This document shows, in pieces, positions 6,153 through 8,511 of a DNA stretch of 8,511 nucleotides. Under the pieces are notes generated by a model. That model made no database searches. It was not told the DNA's origin and saw only the letters and a program-made list of their open reading frames with translations. Source of the stretch: an uncultured Paraglaciecola sp. (lineage in GTDB: Bacteria; Pseudomonadota; Gammaproteobacteria; Enterobacterales; Alteromonadaceae). A program made the translations under genes and the position numbers. The DNA lies in NCBI GenBank assembly GCA_905479025.1, contig CAJQKX010000556.1, forward strand, positions 1-8,511, written 5' to 3'. Each line of letters opens with the position of its first letter. The stretch's first letter is position 1.

Positions 6153-7258
6153 AAAAATTGCAACATCATGCTATCTCCGCTGTTTTGCTTGAACCCAAAA
6201 GGGGGCTCCGATTCGATCTGGATACTTGGCAATCTGTTATTTTGGTGCTTAGAGAGGAAAAGTTACTCGCCACACTCTACCACTTGGCACTGGAAACAGC
6301 TGTGTTTGAGCATTACCCTGAGTTTGCGCAAAGGCATTTATACTCAGCGAGCATCTATGCAAGACGTCAATCTAAGCAAATATTTTACGAAGCATTATTA
6401 CTGCAAGAATTGCTCGAAAAAAATGGCGTTACCCCAATCTTCTTAAAAGGGGCAAATTATACATTGCGAAGCAGCAGAAATAGCCAAGGTAGAATTTGTT
6501 CGGACATTGACGTGCTGGTCAAAGTTGAAGAATTAGACAGTTGTGAATCTTTATTGCTGTCACAAAATTGGCATTCTGAGAAACTAACCCAATACGATGA
6601 ACAATATTACCGTCAATGGGCACACGAAATTCCGCCTCTGATCCATCCTTTTAGAGGTACAGTTCTTGATGTTCACCATAATCTGTATCTTCCAATAAGT
6701 GGCAGATCGCCGAAAATAGAGCTGTTTATAAATGAGCTAGAGTTTACGGCAGACAATTTTGCGGTTTTAAAAATTCCTCAAACAGTGATGCATAGCATTA
6801 TCCACCTCTTCATGAATGAAAATTTCAGCAGTGGTATGCGCGACTTATTTGATATTTATAGATTAATCGAAGAGCATAGTGACGAATCTTTTTGGAAAGA
6901 TATTACTGTACTTGCTCGACAGTCACATTTTCTTGTGGAATTACAGTATTGTTTGGTAGCACTTGAAACTATATTCTCTTTTGACGCGCCTGAGTATGTG
7001 AGCATTGCTTTGCATGATAATCAGTTATCTTGGCCTCAAAAAATCTGGGCAAAACATATTTTCGTCAATGCTATTCTTCCTCAACATCCTTTGATTTCTT
7101 TGAATCGACAGCATTTTGCATCTTCCGTTGCCTATTTCCGTGGTCATTGGGTGAAAATGCCGAAGACGGTGCTAGTTAAACACTTTGTAGTGAAAATGTA
7201 TCACCAATTGTTAGACCAAGTATTGGGCAAACATCAACTGGATTCTAAACAATTATAG
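6149..7258 (+). CDS. Nucleotidyltransferase family protein (PF14907 type)
   Basis: A 369-residue protein of the large uncharacterised nucleotidyltransferase family that often accompanies HprK-like kinases and lasso-peptide tailoring genes. The family signature is clear: IFLKGANYTL (97-106), then GRICSDIDVLV (114-124) with the metal-binding Asp119 and Asp121 of the DxD motif, HEIPPLI (159-165), and LDVHHNLYLP (173-182) with Asp174 as the likely third acidic residue. The rest is mostly helical and ends in a basic tail. No signal peptide or membrane segment is seen, so it is probably cytoplasmic. It overlaps the kinase gene by 4 bp. The presumed reaction is transfer of a nucleotide to a protein, peptide or small molecule; the substrate is unknown. 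It is the last gene of the cassette, followed by about 390 bp without an intact gene. Confidence 0.85.
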   Translation: MKKLQHHAISAVLLEPKRGLRFDLDTWQSVILVLREEKLLATLYHLALETAVFEHYPEFAQRHLYSASIYARRQSKQIFYEALLLQELLEKNGVTPIFLKGANYTLRSSRNSQGRICSDIDVLVKVEELDSCESLLLSQNWHSEKLTQYDEQYYRQWAHEIPPLIHPFRGTVLDVHHNLYLPISGRSPKIELFINELEFTADNFAVLKIPQTVMHSIIHLFMNENFSSGMRDLFDIYRLIEEHSDESFWKDITVLARQSHFLVELQYCLVALETIFSFDAPEYVSIALHDNQLSWPQKIWAKHIFVNAILPQHPLISLNRQHFASSVAYFRGHWVKMPKTVLVKHFVVKMYHQLLDQVLGKHQLDSKQL

Positions 7259-7437
7259 CGAATTGCAATCTGCCTAAGTTTTGACTAAGACCTTGAATAT
7301 TTAACATTAATTTCGACGGTATTTTTTGAAATACTACTATTTTGTAGTGAGAAAAAGCAAGATACATGCACTTTGAGTGTGAAATCTATTACACAATAAA
7401 ATTGTAGCATTCACCGATTGTGCACTAGGTCATAAAA

Positions 7438-7551
7438 ATGGGTATGAAAGTTACCAACTTGGCTACTTAAAGTAATAATAAACTCGCAATTATTGGCTTA
7501 GGATATGTAGGATGCAAAACAGCCTTAAAATCTCTACTCATTTGTTGTTAA
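7438..7551 (+). pseudogene. Decayed 5' fragment of a nucleotide-sugar dehydrogenase
   Basis: From ATG 7438 the frame reads MGMKVTNLAT, a TAA stop (7468-7470), then [14 protein letters not shown] followed by CKTALKSLLICC and a second stop at 7549-7551. [13 protein letters not shown] is the Rossmann start of a UDP-sugar dehydrogenase and closely parallels [15 protein letters not shown] at the start of the intact gene about 200 bp downstream. After the Gly-rich loop the similarity fades, and the next part resembles nothing certain. The TAA may derive from CAA. It is a truncated remnant of an earlier or duplicated gene, not a functional product. Confidence 0.7.
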
Positions 7552-7632
7552 AACAGGCAGTATATATTAGATAGTCTAAGGGAATAATTTGTTTGCAAAC
7601 TTCTTGTTTCAAACAATGGAATAGTTATACAT

Positions 7633-7640
7633 AGGAGGGA
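7633..7640 (+). promoter_or_regulatory. Strong ribosome binding site that fixes a TTG start
   Basis: AGGAGGGA lies 5 nt before the TTG at 7646. No ATG or GTG occurs in frame between this site and the Rossmann motif, so this Shine-Dalgarno decides the start of the second dehydrogenase. Confidence 0.75.
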
Positions 7641-7645
7641 TAACC

Positions 7646-8511
7646 TTGATAGCAATATCTGCAGAAAATAATCTAGCCATTATTGGTTTGGGGTACGTTG
7701 GTTTGCCATTGGCAGTGTCATTTGGTAAAAAAATTCAGACCTTGGGATTTGACATTAATACTGCTCGCATTGACGAGCTCAATCAGGGACAAGATCATAC
7801 CCTTGAAGTGACTCCCGAAGAATTGAAGAGTGTGGTGAATTTGACTTTCAGTTGTGATCCAGCCGATATTGCTGGCTGCAACTATATCATTGTGACCGTT
7901 CCAACACCGATAGATAAAAATAAACAGCCAGATTTAACACCGCTGCGTAAAGCCAGTGAGATGATCGGCAAGGTGATTTCACCGGGCACCACGGTTATTT
8001 ATGAGTCAACAGTCTATCCAGGCGCAACGGAAGAAGTCTGTATTCCTATTATCGAGCAGGTTTCTGGTTTGGTCTTTAATCAGGATTTTTATGCGGGCTA
8101 TAGCCCAGAGCGGATCAATCCAGGTGATAAAAAGCACCGTTTGGAAACGATTGTTAAAGTGACGTCTGGCTCAACACCTGAAGTGGCTGAGAAAGTTGAT
8201 CAACTTTATTTGAGTATTATTACCGCAGGTACACATAAAGCCTCATCTATTAGGGTGGCAGAAGCTGCCAAAGTGATTGAAAACACCCAGCGAGACCTAA
8301 ATATTGCCCTTATCAATGAATTGGCAATGATTTTTGATCGTATAGGGATAGATACCGAAGAGGTGCTTGAGGCGGCTGGCAGTAAATGGAATTTTTTACC
8401 TTTTCGCCCGGGTTTGGTTGGAGGCCATTGCATAGGGGTTGATCCCTATTACCTTACCCACAAAGCAGAAGAGCTAGGCCATCACCCTCAAGTCATCTTG
8501 GCAGGTAGACG
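7646..8511 (+). CDS. tviB: Nucleotide-sugar dehydrogenase, TviB/WbpA type (3' end outside window)
   Basis: The first 288 residues of a UDP-N-acetylhexosamine 6-dehydrogenase, open to the window end. It begins at TTG with a strong AGGAGGGA site upstream. Motifs: Rossmann [10 protein letters not shown] (12-21), [38 protein letters not shown], the signature [17 protein letters not shown], and catalytic Cys262 in [14 protein letters not shown]. This set matches TviB/WbpA/CapL proteins, which oxidise UDP-GlcNAc (or UDP-GalNAc) to the uronic acid, better than WecC. A full protein is about 420-430 residues, so roughly two thirds are present. Together with wecBC it points to an EPS rich in aminouronic acids. 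It probably begins a new transcription unit, because the gap upstream is about 390 bp. The exact substrate cannot be read from this part. Confidence 0.88.
   Translation, partial: MIAISAENNLAIIGLGYVGLPLAVSFGKKIQTLGFDINTARIDELNQGQDHTLEVTPEELKSVVNLTFSCDPADIAGCNYIIVTVPTPIDKNKQPDLTPLRKASEMIGKVISPGTTVIYESTVYPGATEEVCIPIIEQVSGLVFNQDFYAGYSPERINPGDKKHRLETIVKVTSGSTPEVAEKVDQLYLSIITAGTHKASSIRVAEAAKVIENTQRDLNIALINELAMIFDRIGIDTEEVLEAAGSKWNFLPFRPGLVGGHCIGVDPYYLTHKAEELGHHPQVILAGR

Larger units (their letters stand above)
7259..7645. other. Intergenic region with little recognisable content
   Basis: This 387-bp AT-rich stretch separates the nucleotidyltransferase gene from the next dehydrogenase gene. It contains the decayed dehydrogenase fragment at 7438-7551, small overlapping hairpins at 7319-7334 (GTATTT/AAATAC) and 7333-7348 (ACTAC/GTAGT), and a 10-bp palindrome GTTTGCAAAC at 7591-7600. 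None of the hairpins is followed by a T-run, so I do not call a terminator. No convincing sigma-70 promoter was found by eye, although one for the downstream gene would be expected here. Confidence 0.6.

Noticed and set aside
6168..6446. 92-codon plus-strand open frame inside the nucleotidyltransferase gene
   Set aside because: Composition and lack of motifs fit an out-of-frame shadow of the real gene.
7319..7348. Overlapping small hairpins after the nucleotidyltransferase gene as a terminator
   Set aside because: Stems are only 5-6 bp and AT-rich, and no T-run follows.
8206..8433. 75-codon minus-strand open frame inside the second dehydrogenase
   Set aside because: It is opposite the conserved catalytic region of the dehydrogenase.

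Overview
The window looks like part of an exopolysaccharide (EPS) locus from an AT-rich gammaproteobacterium, probably a marine or environmental Alteromonadales-like genome. This rests on the style of the proteins (WecB/WecC, IS30-type transposase, HprK-related cassette); no 16S or other taxonomic marker is present, so the assignment is an inference. All recognisable genes and remnants read on the + strand.

Left part (1-1720): the 3' end of wecB (UDP-GlcNAc 2-epimerase) is followed by an intact wecC (UDP-ManNAc 6-dehydrogenase). Together they make UDP-ManNAcA. The right edge (from 7646) begins a second nucleotide-sugar dehydrogenase of the TviB/WbpA type, cut by the window end. UDP-aminouronate synthesis genes therefore flank everything in between.

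Middle-left (1721-3274) is a gene graveyard. It holds a frameshifted remnant of a TPR protein resembling PrsT of exosortase/PEP-CTERM EPS loci, carrying a 41-bp tandem duplication and a (GTT)7 tract. After it comes a 5'-truncated, multiply frameshifted IS30-family transposase with a probable right terminal repeat. No intact gene is visible there.

Centre (3275-7258) is the most interesting part. It encodes an exported trypsin-like serine protease, a 253-residue protein with a Tat-like twin-arginine leader whose family I do not recognise, then three tightly packed genes: a PqqD-like small protein, an HprK-related kinase (HprK_rel_A type) and a PF14907-type nucleotidyltransferase. The three resemble the accessory modification genes of some lasso-peptide clusters, but no lasso cyclase or leader peptidase is present. 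A candidate sigma-54 promoter lies before the twin-arginine gene, and an 8-bp tandem repeat sits between it and the PqqD-like gene. A reasonable but unproven model is that the kinase, nucleotidyltransferase and PqqD-like protein modify a peptide or protein, possibly the twin-arginine protein, and that the protease acts on the exported product.

Right (7259-7645) is mostly non-coding and holds a short decayed 5' fragment of another nucleotide-sugar dehydrogenase just upstream of the intact one.
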